NCBI GenBank assembly: GCA_025922795.1 | Contig: JAICHC010000109.1 | Coordinates: 1-7,963 of the forward strand | From: Candidatus Binatia bacterium | GTDB taxonomy: Bacteria; Desulfobacterota_B; Binatia; UBA9968 | Length of the DNA stretch: 7,963 nucleotides | Reading direction: 5' to 3' | Shown here: one piece after another, positions 6,313 through 7,963 of the stretch | Layout of the letters: each line of letters opens with the position of its first letter | Numbering within the stretch: position 1 is the first letter of the stretch | The notes under the pieces: model-generated | What the model was told of the DNA's origin: nothing | Databases searched by the model: none | Seen by the model: only the letters and a program-made list of their open reading frames with translations | Made by a program: the position numbers and the translations under genes

Positions 6313-7963
<1,651 letters not shown>

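Overview
All eight genes in this window lie on the minus strand, so transcription runs from high to low coordinates. Base composition is moderately GC-rich. The right third is the end of a canonical bacterial F-type ATP synthase operon in the usual order: gamma (atpG, 5' end outside the window), beta (atpD) and epsilon (atpC). This indicates a bacterium with an ordinary F1Fo enzyme. The remaining proteins suggest an uncultured, environmental, proteobacteria-like or deep-branching lineage, but the sequence alone does not fix the phylum.

Only 27 bases after atpC, and with no visible terminator, comes a five-gene accessory block: a bicupin protein (4650-5783), a EutA-like ASKHA-fold ATPase (ethanolamine ammonia-lyase reactivase family, 3023-4540), two adjacent EamA/DMT-type 10-TM transporters (2012-2899 and 1147-2007), and a second bicupin (1-1070, C-terminus cut by the window edge). 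The two bicupins are paralogues of each other, and so are the two transporters. No ethanolamine ammonia-lyase subunit (eutB/eutC) or other B12 enzyme is visible, so the EutA-like protein is an orphan within this window. A working hypothesis is a metabolite-processing cassette: metal-binding bicupins, an ATP-dependent reactivase or chaperone, and DMT-family permeases, expressed at least partly by read-through from the ATP synthase operon.

Three non-coding or recombinational features stand out. The last 119 bases visible of the left bicupin are identical to the matching part of the right bicupin, while the sequence immediately next to this tract differs at about one base in five. This suggests gene conversion, a recent recombination event, or an assembly break at a repeat. 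A perfect 28-bp palindrome sits between atpD and atpC. An 11-bp-stem hairpin sits between the right bicupin and the EutA-like gene. There is no gene-free stretch longer than about 125 bases, and no RNA gene, CRISPR array or transposase was found.
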